Of a DNA stretch of 36,550 nt, positions 16,949 to 25,746 are shown one piece after another. The translations under genes and the position numbers were made by a program. This DNA is from Deltaproteobacteria bacterium. GTDB lineage: Bacteria > Campylobacterota_A > Desulfurellia > JAGGSF01. The notes under the pieces are model-generated. The model was not told the origin of the DNA and ran no database searches. It saw only the letters and a list, made by a program, of their open reading frames with translations. Where the stretch lies: assembly GCA_021159235.1 (NCBI GenBank), contig JAGGSF010000018.1, positions 1 through 36,550 on the forward strand. Reading direction: 5' to 3'. Each line of letters starts with the position of its first letter. Position 1 is the first letter of the stretch.

Positions 16949-17948
16949 ATTGCGATACCTCCTTTACTTTATCAAAAACATCATCCACTGGAACCATCTT
17001 CATGCACTGGTAGTTTTCTTTACACACATCTGTTCCATGAAGTGAACAGGGACGACACGGTAAGTCCACCTCCGCTATCCTTACCTCTTCACCACGAGGA
17101 CAGAAACCAAAATCAGGCACTGTAGGACCGAATATAGCCACCAGTGGAATGCGAAAAGCATTAGCTATATGCATCAAACCAGAATCATTGCTTACAAAGA
17201 GATTCATGAAACTGATCAATGCCATCACCTCTTTTATCGTCAATCTACCCATAAGGTTGTATATTCTGCGGGGGCACACAGCTTCAATTTCATCACCTAT
17301 CTCTCTATCTTCTCCAAACAAAAACAAAACCGCATCCTTATTCCAGGAAAGGATCCTTTCAGCCAGTGCACTGTATTTATCTGTTCCCCACATCTTCGTC
17401 TTCCACCTGCTATCAGGTGCAAAACCCACTAAAAATCTGTGTTTGAAGTGTTTGTCTATCATCTCTGACACACTTTTTTCCACATCCTTATCCACAAATA
17501 GACGAGGGAAAACCCTCTTATTCTGAATGCCTAAAAGAGACAGCTGCCATTCAATCACTCCACCTGAAGGCTTTCTAACAGAAAATAATCTTAAAACCCT
17601 GTTTCTTTTTATCAAGGAAAGTCTGAACAAGGTATGTTTACACACATGCAAATATCGCCGCTTCTTTATTAAAAGAGAAAAGATTTTACTCCGCAAAGAG
17701 CTGTGCAGGTCAAACACAATGTCGAATCTTTCTCTTCTCATCTTCCTGACCAGAGAAATTACAGATTCATCCTCCTCCAAACATACAATACGATCAACAA
17801 AAGGACTATCCTCTATCACATCCTTGTATTTACATTTTGTTACATAGGTGACAGATGCATCCGGATATATCTTTTTTAAACAGTGAACGAAGGCTGTAGA
17901 GAGTACCACATCACCCAGCGAACTAAAGCGAACGACGAGTACCTTCAT
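16905..17948 (-). CDS. GT9-family heptosyltransferase (WaaC/WaaF-like, first paralogue)
   Basis: GT-B transferase of the ADP-heptose:LPS family. The 347-residue protein starts MKVLVVRFSSLGDVVLSTAFVHCLKKIYP, the typical GT9 N-terminus, and shows the donor-site signature FVSNDSGLMHIANAFRIPLVAIFGPT. The C-terminal part has a cysteine-rich stretch, CRPCSLHGTDVC...QCM, shared with the neighbouring paralogue. The protein ends in an unusual Ser/Cys-rich tail (HSCSSVSSYK) encoded within the 44-nt overlap with the deacetylase gene. It overlaps waaF by 26 nt. Which heptose it adds (I or II) is not clear; adjacency to a WaaF-like gene suggests the pair together makes the inner core. Confidence 0.9.
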   Translation of the reverse strand: MKVLVVRFSSLGDVVLSTAFVHCLKKIYPDASVTYVTKCKYKDVIEDSPFVDRIVCLEEDESVISLVRKMRRERFDIVFDLHSSLRSKIFSLLIKKRRYLHVCKHTLFRLSLIKRNRVLRLFSVRKPSGGVIEWQLSLLGIQNKRVFPRLFVDKDVEKSVSEMIDKHFKHRFLVGFAPDSRWKTKMWGTDKYSALAERILSWNKDAVLFLFGEDREIGDEIEAVCPRRIYNLMGRLTIKEVMALISFMNLFVSNDSGLMHIANAFRIPLVAIFGPTVPDFGFCPRGEEVRIAEVDLPCRPCSLHGTDVCKENYQCMKMVPVDDVFDKVKEVSQYANQHSCSSVSSYK

Positions 17949-18972
17949 CCACCAACCTCTTCATGGCTATAAAAACCTCTTCCACGGAAATATCCAGCAT
18001 ACACCTGAAGTGTCCTTCACGGCAACGAAAACCTCCGTGTTTTCCACAGGGACGACACTTTAAGCCCTTCCTTTCCACCACAGCACATCTCTTCCTCCAG
18101 GGAGAAAAACCAAACTCAGGTACCGTAGGACCAAATATAGCCACAGTAGGAACATTATAAGCACAAGCAATATGCATAGGACCAGAATCATTGGTTATAA
18201 AAATATCCATTTGAGAGACCATACAGAATAGTTCCTTAAGCTTTGTCCTTCCAGCAAGATTTATGATACGCTTCTCTCCCCCTTCTATAAAAGAGGCCTC
18301 CTCCCTGTCTCTTTCCAATCCAAAGATAAATACCCAACCATCAAGCTCGTCTATAATCCGTTTTGCAAGGGCTTTAAATCTTTCCTTGGGCCATCTCTTG
18401 GTAGGCCACACAGAGAACGGATTCATACCCACCTTCAACTCACTTCCCACTCCATAAGCTTCAAATATGTTGTTACAGAATACCTTTGCCTCCTCAGGAT
18501 AATAAAGTTCCGCATCATAACTCCATTTTTCCTTACCAATATTTAGAGGATTTAAGAGAGAGAGATTTCTTTCCACCTCGTGAATGTGAAGGTCCCTCTT
18601 CACCACCCTGTTGTATACAAAAGACATAGCAGAATCAGAAAAACCTATTCTCAGAGGAATACCGGAAAAGAGAACGAGTAATGAAGTGCGGGTGGAACGA
18701 TGAGGAGATATCAAAACATCAAAGCATCCTCGCTTTATTTCTCTTAGTTTTCTTACAAAACCACTTACACCCTCCTCCTTGCCATGTTTATCGTATGTTA
18801 TTATTCCAGAAATGTCTCTATTGCCTGAAAACACATCAGCATTTTGGGGCGTAACTAAACAAAAAACCTCAGCTTTAGGAAAATTCCTTTTAATACTCTT
18901 TATAAGTGGCAGTGTCAGTATTGCATCTCCCAAAAAGGAGGTTTGAACGACAAGAATCTTTTTGAAATTCAT
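17923..18972 (-). CDS. waaF: Lipopolysaccharide heptosyltransferase II (WaaF-like)
   Basis: Transfers L,D-heptose to the LPS inner core. The 349-residue product starts KKILVVQTSFLGDAILTLPLIKSIKRNFP, the WaaF-type N-terminus, and continues ISPHRSTRTSLLVLFSGIPLRIGF. The donor site is NDSGPMHIACAYNVPTVAIFGPTVPEFGFSP in two parts. A Cys cluster CRPCGKHGGFRC...RCM follows, also seen in related proteins of other phyla. No Shine-Dalgarno sequence precedes the ATG. Instead a perfect TATAAT lies 8 nt upstream, overlapping the waaA stop, so this gene may have its own leaderless transcript. It overlaps the following GT9 gene by 26 nt. Confidence 0.92.
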   Translation of the reverse strand: MNFKKILVVQTSFLGDAILTLPLIKSIKRNFPKAEVFCLVTPQNADVFSGNRDISGIITYDKHGKEEGVSGFVRKLREIKRGCFDVLISPHRSTRTSLLVLFSGIPLRIGFSDSAMSFVYNRVVKRDLHIHEVERNLSLLNPLNIGKEKWSYDAELYYPEEAKVFCNNIFEAYGVGSELKVGMNPFSVWPTKRWPKERFKALAKRIIDELDGWVFIFGLERDREEASFIEGGEKRIINLAGRTKLKELFCMVSQMDIFITNDSGPMHIACAYNVPTVAIFGPTVPEFGFSPWRKRCAVVERKGLKCRPCGKHGGFRCREGHFRCMLDISVEEVFIAMKRLVDEGTRRSL

Positions 18973-18980
18973 TGTATAAT

Positions 18981-19008
18981 ATTATAGGTTTTTTTCACCA
19001 CTCATCAA
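18981..19008 (-). promoter_or_regulatory. Putative internal promoter for waaF (leaderless)
   Basis: On the minus strand TTGATG (19003-19008), a 16-bp spacer and a perfect TATAAT (18981-18986) lie at the end of waaA. The expected transcription start is at or within a base or two of the waaF ATG (18972). The -10 is half of a 12-bp palindrome TATAATATTATA (18975-18986). Confidence 0.5.
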
Positions 19009-20187
19009 TAGCTTCTCAACACCATCCACATAACAGGAAAGAACATCCCTGTAATAATCAAAGAATCCGTCACCTCCCCTGCTCTTCTCCCGTAACACCT
19101 CTTCTATTCTTTCTACCAACTCCTCTGCGCTACATACATAAGACCCCAGCCCCATCTTCACAATTCTATCCACCTCCTCCTTAAAATTATCCATAAAAGG
19201 ACCAAATATCACCTTCCTCTTAGACAGAAGTCCTTCTACAGGATTATGCCCTCCTATATTGGGAATTAGACTGCCCCCAATAAACACTGCCTTACTATTT
19301 CTATAAAAGGAAACCAGTTCTCCATATGTATCCAGGAGTATTACATTTCCCCATTTTTTTTCTGTTCTTTTTCTATAATCAATACCTTCTCTCTTAAGTC
19401 TCTTTTCAAATAAAGGTAATTTCTCTAAATGACGGGGAGCTATTACAATTATTCTCTTCTTATCTATAAGCTTTCTTATAGCCGGTATTATTATATCCAG
19501 TTCCCCTGTATGTATACTACCAAATGTAATTACATCATGCTGTGATGGAAGGGTTATCTCTTTTTCCTCAACAGATGGAAATCCCTTTATATTTCCGCAT
19601 ACCTTTACAATTCCCTTACTACCTGCTATCTTGAGAAATTTCAATCTATCATCCTCACCTTTCACAAAAATACCATCGAACATCTGTAAAACAGGTTTAA
19701 AGAAAAAAGAAAACAAGCGATACCACTTAAAGCTTCTCTTACTCATCCTTCCATTCACGATGAACATGGGAATATGATGTGCTTTCAAAAAATATATCAG
19801 GGAGGGCCACAGTTCTGTTTCAAAAAAAACCGCAAACCTGGGTTTATTATAAAACAGTATAGAATATAAAAACAATAAATCTAAGGGAATAAGATGAACG
19901 GAAGAATACAGCTGTCTTGCTCTCTCAAACCCTGTGTCCGTAAATGTAGTAACCACAACATCTAAAGAAAATCTCCTCTTTAACTCCTCTACCAATACCT
20001 TAGATGCGTTTACCTCACCCAGAGATGAAGCATGAAATAGAAAGAAATTATCCCTTCTTATCCTCTTTGGAAAAAAGCGTTCCTCTATCCTGTATCGCCA
20101 TCTTCTGTTTACAAAAACCTTATAAATGAAAAAAGGGGATAGAAGAAGTAAAGCTAAGAGGGTAAAGAGATTGTACAAGAGGATCAT
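18982..20187 (-). CDS. waaA: 3-deoxy-D-manno-octulosonic acid (Kdo) transferase
   Basis: Adds Kdo to lipid IVA from CMP-Kdo; inner-membrane-associated GT30 enzyme. The 401-residue product begins with a membrane anchor (about 3-22) and the motif FLFHASSLGEVNAS with the catalytic Glu. FFETELWPSLIYFLKAHHIP follows, and the donor-binding region carries FIGGSLIPNIGGHNPVEGLL, highly typical of WaaA. The start ATG overlaps the msbA stop (4 nt). Sequence does not show whether it adds one, two or more Kdo. Its stop codon lies inside the putative waaF promoter. Confidence 0.95.
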   Translation of the reverse strand: MILLYNLFTLLALLLLSPFFIYKVFVNRRWRYRIEERFFPKRIRRDNFFLFHASSLGEVNASKVLVEELKRRFSLDVVVTTFTDTGFERARQLYSSVHLIPLDLLFLYSILFYNKPRFAVFFETELWPSLIYFLKAHHIPMFIVNGRMSKRSFKWYRLFSFFFKPVLQMFDGIFVKGEDDRLKFLKIAGSKGIVKVCGNIKGFPSVEEKEITLPSQHDVITFGSIHTGELDIIIPAIRKLIDKKRIIVIAPRHLEKLPLFEKRLKREGIDYRKRTEKKWGNVILLDTYGELVSFYRNSKAVFIGGSLIPNIGGHNPVEGLLSKRKVIFGPFMDNFKEEVDRIVKMGLGSYVCSAEELVERIEEVLREKSRGGDGFFDYYRDVLSCYVDGVEKLLMSGEKNL

Positions 20188-21911
20188 ATCTTAAACTGCA
20201 TCCTGTACAGCTTACGATAATAATCACAGCGCTCAAGCAATTCCCGATGATTCCCGCAATCCACAATCCTCCCATCTTTCATTACCACAATTGTAGGAAC
20301 ATTTAAAATGGTGGAAAACCTATGGGCAACAATCAGTGTTGTTCTTCCCTTTATCAGTCTATTTAAAGCCTTCTGAACGATCTCTTCTGATGAGCTATCC
20401 AGGGATGCCGTTGCCTCATCCAGGATAAGGATCTGGGGATCCTTTAAAAGGGCTCGCGCAATTGCTATACGCTGCCTTTCACCACCTGAAAGTGTAAATC
20501 CCTGCTCTCCCAACACCGTATCATAACCCTGAGGTAATTTCTGAATGAAATCATGGGCAAAGGCGGCCTTAGATACCCTTATGACATCTTCCATATTCGC
20601 TTTCCCATCCATACCATAACATATATTATTCTTCACAGTATCATTGAACAAAAATGTATGCTGTGACACAATACCAATGTGTCTGCGCAAAGAAGTCAAG
20701 TCAAAATCCCTTATATCTACATCATCAAAATATATACAACCTCTGTCTATATCATAAAAACGGGGAATAAGATCCATCAAGGTAGACTTTCCCCCTCCGC
20801 TTTCCCCTACAAAAGCAACAATTTCTCCTGCAGGAATGAAGAGGGTTATATCTTTTAAAACCTCTTTATCTTCATAGGAAAAATAAACATTTTCAAATCT
20901 TATACCCTTCTTTAATCCTTTAAATTTTATTGCATTCTTTTTATTTACCACCGTGGATTTCCTATCCATCATTCCAAATATCCGCTCAGCAGCAGGTATC
21001 ACCACCTGTATCTTACCATAGGCACGAGCGATAGACTTGAACGGTTTATAGAGCATAAACAAAGCAGCGGCAAATGAGAAAAAACCACCCACAGTAATGG
21101 TTCCTTTAAACACCAAATATCCACCAAACCAGATAAGAAAAGCAAGTCCTACCGCACCGATAAATTCCATCAAAGGAGAAACAATCTCCGATATACGCAC
21201 CGATTTTAAGTTTATCTTCAAGAACTCATTTCCTTTCTGCTCAAATTTTTCTGACTCCATTTTCTCTGTGGTAAAGGCCTTGATGACCCTTATCCCCGCA
21301 AATGCTTCCTGAAGAATGGTGGTAATTTTTGCCATCGTCTCCTGTCTCTTCTTACCAACCTTTCTCAAGCGATTACCCAAATTTACCAGAGGATAGACAG
21401 CTACAGGAAAGACAATAGTAGAGATGAGGGCTAACTTCACATTGTTCATGTATACAACAACAAGTAAAAAAACAACGGTAAATGATTCTCTTATCGCATC
21501 CGGTATGGTGCGAGATACAACCTCCTGCAGCATCTCCGTATCATTCATTACTCTGGAGATAAGCTCCCCCGTATGATAACGGTCAAAAAAATCCAAAGAA
21601 AGTGCAGATATGCGCTTAAACAGGTCATTCCTAATCTTAAACAGTATATTTTCACCTACATAAGCTGTGCACCAACTTTGAAGATAAGTAAAAACACCCT
21701 TCAGAAGGTAAACAATTACTATAGCCACAGGCAAAAGAATGAGCATCTGCCTATTCTTAGAGATAAATACATCGTCCAGAACAGGTTTCACCAAGTAGGC
21801 AATAAGGGCAGTCAATCCCCCCACGATCACCATTGATATACTGGATAAGATTAAATACTTTATGTACGGTTTCACATACACAAATAATCTTCTTACAAGT
21901 TTCTCAGGCAT
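20184..21911 (-). CDS. msbA: Lipid A export ABC transporter MsbA
   Basis: Homodimeric ABC exporter that flips core-lipid A across the inner membrane. The 575-residue half-transporter has six membrane helices in residues 1-310 and a nucleotide-binding domain with Walker A GESGGGKSTL (near 370), signature LSGGERQRIAIARALL, Walker B ILILDEATASLDSSSEE and the switch His in IVAHRFST. It sits between lpxK and waaA, exactly where MsbA occurs in many lipid A clusters, which favours MsbA over another multidrug exporter of the same fold. It overlaps both neighbours (8 and 4 nt). Confidence 0.95.
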   Translation of the reverse strand: MPEKLVRRLFVYVKPYIKYLILSSISMVIVGGLTALIAYLVKPVLDDVFISKNRQMLILLPVAIVIVYLLKGVFTYLQSWCTAYVGENILFKIRNDLFKRISALSLDFFDRYHTGELISRVMNDTEMLQEVVSRTIPDAIRESFTVVFLLVVVYMNNVKLALISTIVFPVAVYPLVNLGNRLRKVGKKRQETMAKITTILQEAFAGIRVIKAFTTEKMESEKFEQKGNEFLKINLKSVRISEIVSPLMEFIGAVGLAFLIWFGGYLVFKGTITVGGFFSFAAALFMLYKPFKSIARAYGKIQVVIPAAERIFGMMDRKSTVVNKKNAIKFKGLKKGIRFENVYFSYEDKEVLKDITLFIPAGEIVAFVGESGGGKSTLMDLIPRFYDIDRGCIYFDDVDIRDFDLTSLRRHIGIVSQHTFLFNDTVKNNICYGMDGKANMEDVIRVSKAAFAHDFIQKLPQGYDTVLGEQGFTLSGGERQRIAIARALLKDPQILILDEATASLDSSSEEIVQKALNRLIKGRTTLIVAHRFSTILNVPTIVVMKDGRIVDCGNHRELLERCDYYRKLYRMQFKI

Positions 21912-22881
21912 TTTCTATCTTCCTTATTAAACCATCCATATCTTCTATCTCCAGGACATAGTCTAAATAGGCACAATCAAAATCTTTTAACTTTATCATA
22001 TCCTTAGGAGTGGTAAGCAGAACATCAGCATTCTTTTTATCCTTTAAACAAATAAGCTTTTCTTTATCCTTATCGGTGTACATATGATGATCCATAAAGA
22101 ATCTTCTACCCACAATCTCAACATTCATCTCTTTAACACTCTCCCTGAAAGACAGTGGATTGCCAATAGCACAGAAGATAAAGGCTTTATGAGGGAAGAT
22201 CCTCTTTCCTTCCCTATCGAATATGCCCACAGATCTAAACATTGCCTTCTTACCCATGTATGCTGGGCCTTCAACCTTCCTCTTATACACTGAAATTATC
22301 TGATCCGCAAACTTTATACAGCTTTTGCTCTCTCTCAAAGCTCCAGCAGGAAACAAGAGTTTGTCTGCAAATGGATTTTCTCCATCCAGCACCAGTATTT
22401 CATAGCTTTTCTTTACCTTTAAATATTGAAAAGAATCATCCAAAATTACATACTTAAAACCCATATCCTTAGCATATTCAATACCCTTTATTCTATCCCT
22501 GGCACTGATCACAGGAACGTTTGTTCTATTTGCAATAAGCAATGCTTCATCGGAGACAAAAGGTGTATCAAAAAACACATCATCTCCATCAGAAACGAGA
22601 ACAGGAACCTTAATCTTTCCTCCATACCCACTTACTATAACGCACACTCTCTTACCTCTATCTTTCAATGCCTTAGCTATCCTTATAACAACCGGTGTTT
22701 TTCCTACACCTCCTAAGGTAATACCGCCTACGCCAATAATCTTAACACCCCTAATCCTCTTAGAAAAAAGATTGCTGTACAAAATTCTGCGCAAATATAA
22801 TACTTTTCCAAAGACAATAGAAAGGGGAAAAAGCAGGGGAAATAAGAGCTTCTGAATCCTACCTATCCATACAATGTTCAT
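21904..22881 (-). CDS. lpxK: Tetraacyldisaccharide 4'-kinase
   Basis: Phosphorylates the 4' position of the lipid A disaccharide to give lipid IVA; inner-membrane-bound P-loop kinase. The 325-residue protein has an N-terminal membrane-associated helix (about 10-33) and the modified Walker A GVGGITLGGVGKTPVV characteristic of LpxK. LVSDGDDVFFDTPFVSDEALLIA and the conserved ILDDSFQYLKVKKSYEILVLD core follow, then FPAGALRE, all family hallmarks. It lies between the DUF374 acyltransferase (4-nt overlap) and msbA (8-nt overlap). Confidence 0.96.
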   Translation of the reverse strand: MNIVWIGRIQKLLFPLLFPLSIVFGKVLYLRRILYSNLFSKRIRGVKIIGVGGITLGGVGKTPVVIRIAKALKDRGKRVCVIVSGYGGKIKVPVLVSDGDDVFFDTPFVSDEALLIANRTNVPVISARDRIKGIEYAKDMGFKYVILDDSFQYLKVKKSYEILVLDGENPFADKLLFPAGALRESKSCIKFADQIISVYKRKVEGPAYMGKKAMFRSVGIFDREGKRIFPHKAFIFCAIGNPLSFRESVKEMNVEIVGRRFFMDHHMYTDKDKEKLICLKDKKNADVLLTTPKDMIKLKDFDCAYLDYVLEIEDMDGLIRKIENA

Positions 22882-23450
22882 AAAACATCACCGATGGAAG
22901 AGTTTACTCTTTCTATGTCTTCTTTGTTGTGAACATAAACAGGCTTCAAAAATTCAACCTCCACTTCACTTAGAGGTTTAGGGACAAGAAATCTATCCCA
23001 ACTCTTGAATTGCCATGCTCTTTTGTATCTTACCCTTACAGGAACTATAGGCACCTTCGCCAGGTAAGCCAATTCCACCGGCCCCTTCTTCATCTTGTGA
23101 CGAGGACCTGTCGGTCCATCCGGTGCAATAGCAATATCACAATTTTCCTCTCTTATTGCCTTCAACATCATTCTAAATGCCCGATAAGGTCTTCTGTGAC
23201 TGGATCCAGGAATATTGCCAACATTAAAAAAACGGACAACCTGAGCAACCAGCCTTCCATCACGATGGGTGCTGGCAAGTGTCTTTATACAACTACCCTT
23301 ACGGAGAAAAGGCATAACAAACATATTTCCATGCCAGAATACATACACCACAGGAGAATGAATATCTTCTCTCTTAAAATCCCACTTCACCCTTATCTTA
23401 AAAAACAAACGGTAAAATTTTAACACCAGAAAGATAAAAAAGGTCCACAT
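22878..23450 (-). CDS. DUF374 lysophospholipid-acyltransferase-like protein, LpxJ-like
   Basis: The 190-residue protein belongs to the LPLAT superfamily by its DUF374 signatures: VYVFWHGNMFVMPFL (His40), STHRDGRLVAQV (60-71), a Gly-Ser-Ser-His segment at 82-85 and IAPDGPTGPRHKMKKG (108-123). A hydrophobic N-terminal helix anchors it. Campylobacter LpxJ, a DUF374 protein, is an established lipid A secondary acyltransferase. Here the gene lies between lpxB and lpxK with 1-nt and 4-nt overlaps and no canonical LpxL is seen, so lipid A late acylation is the best inference. Substrate and acyl length cannot be read from sequence. Confidence 0.85.
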   Translation of the reverse strand: MWTFFIFLVLKFYRLFFKIRVKWDFKREDIHSPVVYVFWHGNMFVMPFLRKGSCIKTLASTHRDGRLVAQVVRFFNVGNIPGSSHRRPYRAFRMMLKAIREENCDIAIAPDGPTGPRHKMKKGPVELAYLAKVPIVPVRVRYKRAWQFKSWDRFLVPKPLSEVEVEFLKPVYVHNKEDIERVNSSIGDVL

Positions 23451-24547
23451 CAGGAATAAAGAAAATTATAGATAAGCAAAGCTGCAGAGTGAGAAACACC
23501 AGGTTTCCCCAAAGAGCTCCTCACCCCGGATAATCTATCCTTTAAATTGGTGTATATATTTTCATTGCTCAACATATGAATAATTAATTCCTCTATATAA
23601 GACGGAATGGCATTTCTTCCAATGAGTTCTGGAACAATTCTCTTTCCTGCTATAATATTTGGCAATCCAACATTCCTTACTCGATGAACAAGCATTCTAC
23701 CCAAGAGATAACTCAAACCAGATATCTTATACACGATAACCATAGGCAACCCAAATACAGCACATTCTAAGGTAGCGGTGCCTGAAGCTACAATAGCTAT
23801 CTTTGAGATGTCCATCACATGATAGGTATCTTCCGCCACTTCTATAAACGGATATTTATTTTTTACATTTTTTATAAAATCTGTATCTACATTCCCACCT
23901 GTTGCCCACACAAATGTGAATTTAGGAAGTCTCTTCCTTAAATTTTTTGCCGCATCAAATATAACAGGCAAATTGTAGCCCATCTCCTCCTTTCTGCTAC
24001 CTGGAAGCAGCAGAACCACATCCTCTTTTTCATGAATACCTATTTTTCCATCCAGTACATCTAAGATGGGATGACCAAAGTAAAAAATCTTTTCGTGATG
24101 AGGAAAATTTCTATAAAATGCGCGTTCAAAGGGGAAAACGGTAATAATCCTATCACAAAACTTCGTCATTGTTCTCGCTCTATAAGACCTCCAGGCCCAG
24201 AGCTGAGGAGCAACATAGTAGACAACCTTCTTCTTCTTTTTATGAGCAAGCTTTCCCACCTTAAAGTTAAATTCCGGGAAATCAATGAGAACTACTCCAT
24301 CTACATCATCTATTACATCCTTTATCTTACCATATATCTCAAGCACTCTTCTAAGCTTTGGCACCACTTCTTTCACTCCAACCACAGATATATCCCTGTA
24401 ATCGGCTAACAACTCAATTTCATCTTTAACAAGATGTGATCCCAACCCAACAAAATCCATATCATCCAGCTTTTTTAACTCTCTTATCAGTAAAGAGGCG
24501 TATCTTTCTCCAGATGGTTCGCCGCAAACCAAAAGTAATCTCTTCAT
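23450..24547 (-). CDS. lpxB: Lipid-A-disaccharide synthase
   Basis: Joins UDP-2,3-diacylglucosamine and lipid X into the tetraacyl disaccharide; GT19, membrane-associated. The 365-residue product has the family signatures CGEPSGERYASLLIREL near the start, DFPEFNFKVGKLAHKK, VYYVAPQLWAWRSYRARTM, FGHPILD, LLPGSRKEEM and ASGTATLECAVFGLPMVIVYK in order. It overlaps lpxA (ATGA) and ends as TGATG with the next start. No LpxI or LpxH gene adjoins, so UDP-2,3-diacylglucosamine hydrolysis must be encoded elsewhere. Confidence 0.97.
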   Translation of the reverse strand: MKRLLLVCGEPSGERYASLLIRELKKLDDMDFVGLGSHLVKDEIELLADYRDISVVGVKEVVPKLRRVLEIYGKIKDVIDDVDGVVLIDFPEFNFKVGKLAHKKKKKVVYYVAPQLWAWRSYRARTMTKFCDRIITVFPFERAFYRNFPHHEKIFYFGHPILDVLDGKIGIHEKEDVVLLLPGSRKEEMGYNLPVIFDAAKNLRKRLPKFTFVWATGGNVDTDFIKNVKNKYPFIEVAEDTYHVMDISKIAIVASGTATLECAVFGLPMVIVYKISGLSYLLGRMLVHRVRNVGLPNIIAGKRIVPELIGRNAIPSYIEELIIHMLSNENIYTNLKDRLSGVRSSLGKPGVSHSAALLIYNFLYS

Positions 24548-25311
24548 TTACAAAAACCACGTTTAGAAGAACGCATAAATTCTAAGACTTTCTTTATATA
24601 CGGAGATTCCTCTTTCTCCAGTTCCTTTATTATTTCTTTTAACAACAGATGAGAATGGAATATAGTCTTATAGGCTCGTTTGATTGTCCTTATATCTTCT
24701 TCACTGAATCCATGTCTGCGCAGGCCTACAATATTTATGCCACACGGTTTGGCTCTATTGCCTGCTACTAAGATATAAGGCAAAACATCCTGAGAGACCC
24801 CACTCACACCACCAATCATAGAATATGCACCTATTCTAACAAATTGATGAACAGCCGCCAGTCCACCCATACAGGCAAAATCTTCAACCATAACATGGCC
24901 CGCTAACTGCACCATGTTAGCCATAATCACATTGTTCCCAATCATACAGTCATGCGCAATGTGGACATAAGCCATAATAAAATTTCCATTTCCAATACGA
25001 GTAATACCCCCACCACGCTTTGTTCCTCTGTTGATCATAACAAATTCCCTGATAACATTATTATCGCCAATAACGAGCCGTGTTTCTTCACCTTCTTTGA
25101 AGTTAATATCCTGTGGAACAGTTCCCAGCACAGCATGATGAAAGATGTTGCAATTTCCTCCAATAGCGGTGTAATCCTCTATTATTACATTATTACCAAT
25201 CCTCGTGCCATCTCCTATTTCCACCTCTTCTCCTATATAACTATAAGGTCCTATCTCCACGTTTTTCCCGATCTTTGCTTTATTACTTACTATTGCCGTA
25301 GGATGAATCAT
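24544..25311 (-). CDS. lpxA: UDP-N-acetylglucosamine O-acyltransferase
   Basis: First acyl transfer of lipid A synthesis, from hydroxyacyl-ACP to UDP-GlcNAc; cytosolic trimer. The 255-residue left-handed beta-helix has many hexapeptide repeats (IGKNVEIGPYSYIGEEVEIG). The motif HHAVLGTVPQDINFK, catalytic His120 in AYVHIAHDCMIG and the substrate loop GGVSGVSQDVLPYILVAGNRA follow, then the C-terminal helical domain GLRRHGFSEEDIRTIKRAYKTIF. The ATG directly follows the fabZ stop (TAAATG). The gene order lpxD-fabZ-lpxA-lpxB is the classical one. Confidence 0.97.
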   Translation of the reverse strand: MIHPTAIVSNKAKIGKNVEIGPYSYIGEEVEIGDGTRIGNNVIIEDYTAIGGNCNIFHHAVLGTVPQDINFKEGEETRLVIGDNNVIREFVMINRGTKRGGGITRIGNGNFIMAYVHIAHDCMIGNNVIMANMVQLAGHVMVEDFACMGGLAAVHQFVRIGAYSMIGGVSGVSQDVLPYILVAGNRAKPCGINIVGLRRHGFSEEDIRTIKRAYKTIFHSHLLLKEIIKELEKEESPYIKKVLEFMRSSKRGFCK

Positions 25312-25746
25312 TTAAACCACCTGAGCCATCATAATTGCTTCTGCCACTATATCTTCTTCCACAAATGCCTTTCCTTCAATCTTCCAGATATTCCCTCTTC
25401 TTTTTATTATATTTACCTTCAGCTTCAAACTATCACCAGGAACAACAGGTTTTCTAAACCTTGCCTTTTCTATCCCCATAAAATACACCACTCTATCGCT
25501 TGTTGGCCTTTTCTCGTTTAATGATAAAAAACACAAAACGCCGCCTGCCTGAGCCATAGCTTCTACAATCAAAACACCAGGCATAACCGCTTTATGGGGA
25601 AAATGACCGGCAAAAAACGGTTCATTGTAGGTTACATTCTTTATCGCCGTGATGGAAGAACCCTCCTTCACATCAACAATCCTATCAATGAGTAGAAATG
25701 GTGGACGATGGGGTAAAATGCGTTTAATCTCCTCTATATCCATCAT
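25312..25746 (-). CDS. fabZ: 3-hydroxyacyl-ACP dehydratase FabZ
   Basis: Dehydrates 3-hydroxyacyl-ACP in fatty acid synthesis, competing with LpxA/LpxD for hydroxyacyl-ACP. The 144-residue hot-dog-fold protein has [13 protein letters not shown] (11-23) and the catalytic His48 and Glu62 in [25 protein letters not shown] (in two parts, FFAGHFP and [11 protein letters not shown]). A GGAGGAG ribosome site precedes the ATG, which overlaps the lpxD stop. Placement between lpxD and lpxA fits balanced supply of acyl chains to phospholipid and lipid A. Confidence 0.96.
   Translation of the reverse strand: MMDIEEIKRILPHRPPFLLIDRIVDVKEGSSITAIKNVTYNEPFFAGHFPHKAVMPGVLIVEAMAQAGGVLCFLSLNEKRPTSDRVVYFMGIEKARFRKPVVPGDSLKLKVNIIKRRGNIWKIEGKAFVEEDIVAEAIMMAQVV

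Noticed and set aside
24952-25521. 189-residue plus-strand reading frame opposite lpxA and fabZ
   Set aside because: It is antisense to two unmistakable genes, shows no domain pattern and no ribosome site, and has the His/Tyr/Ser-rich makeup of an antisense frame.
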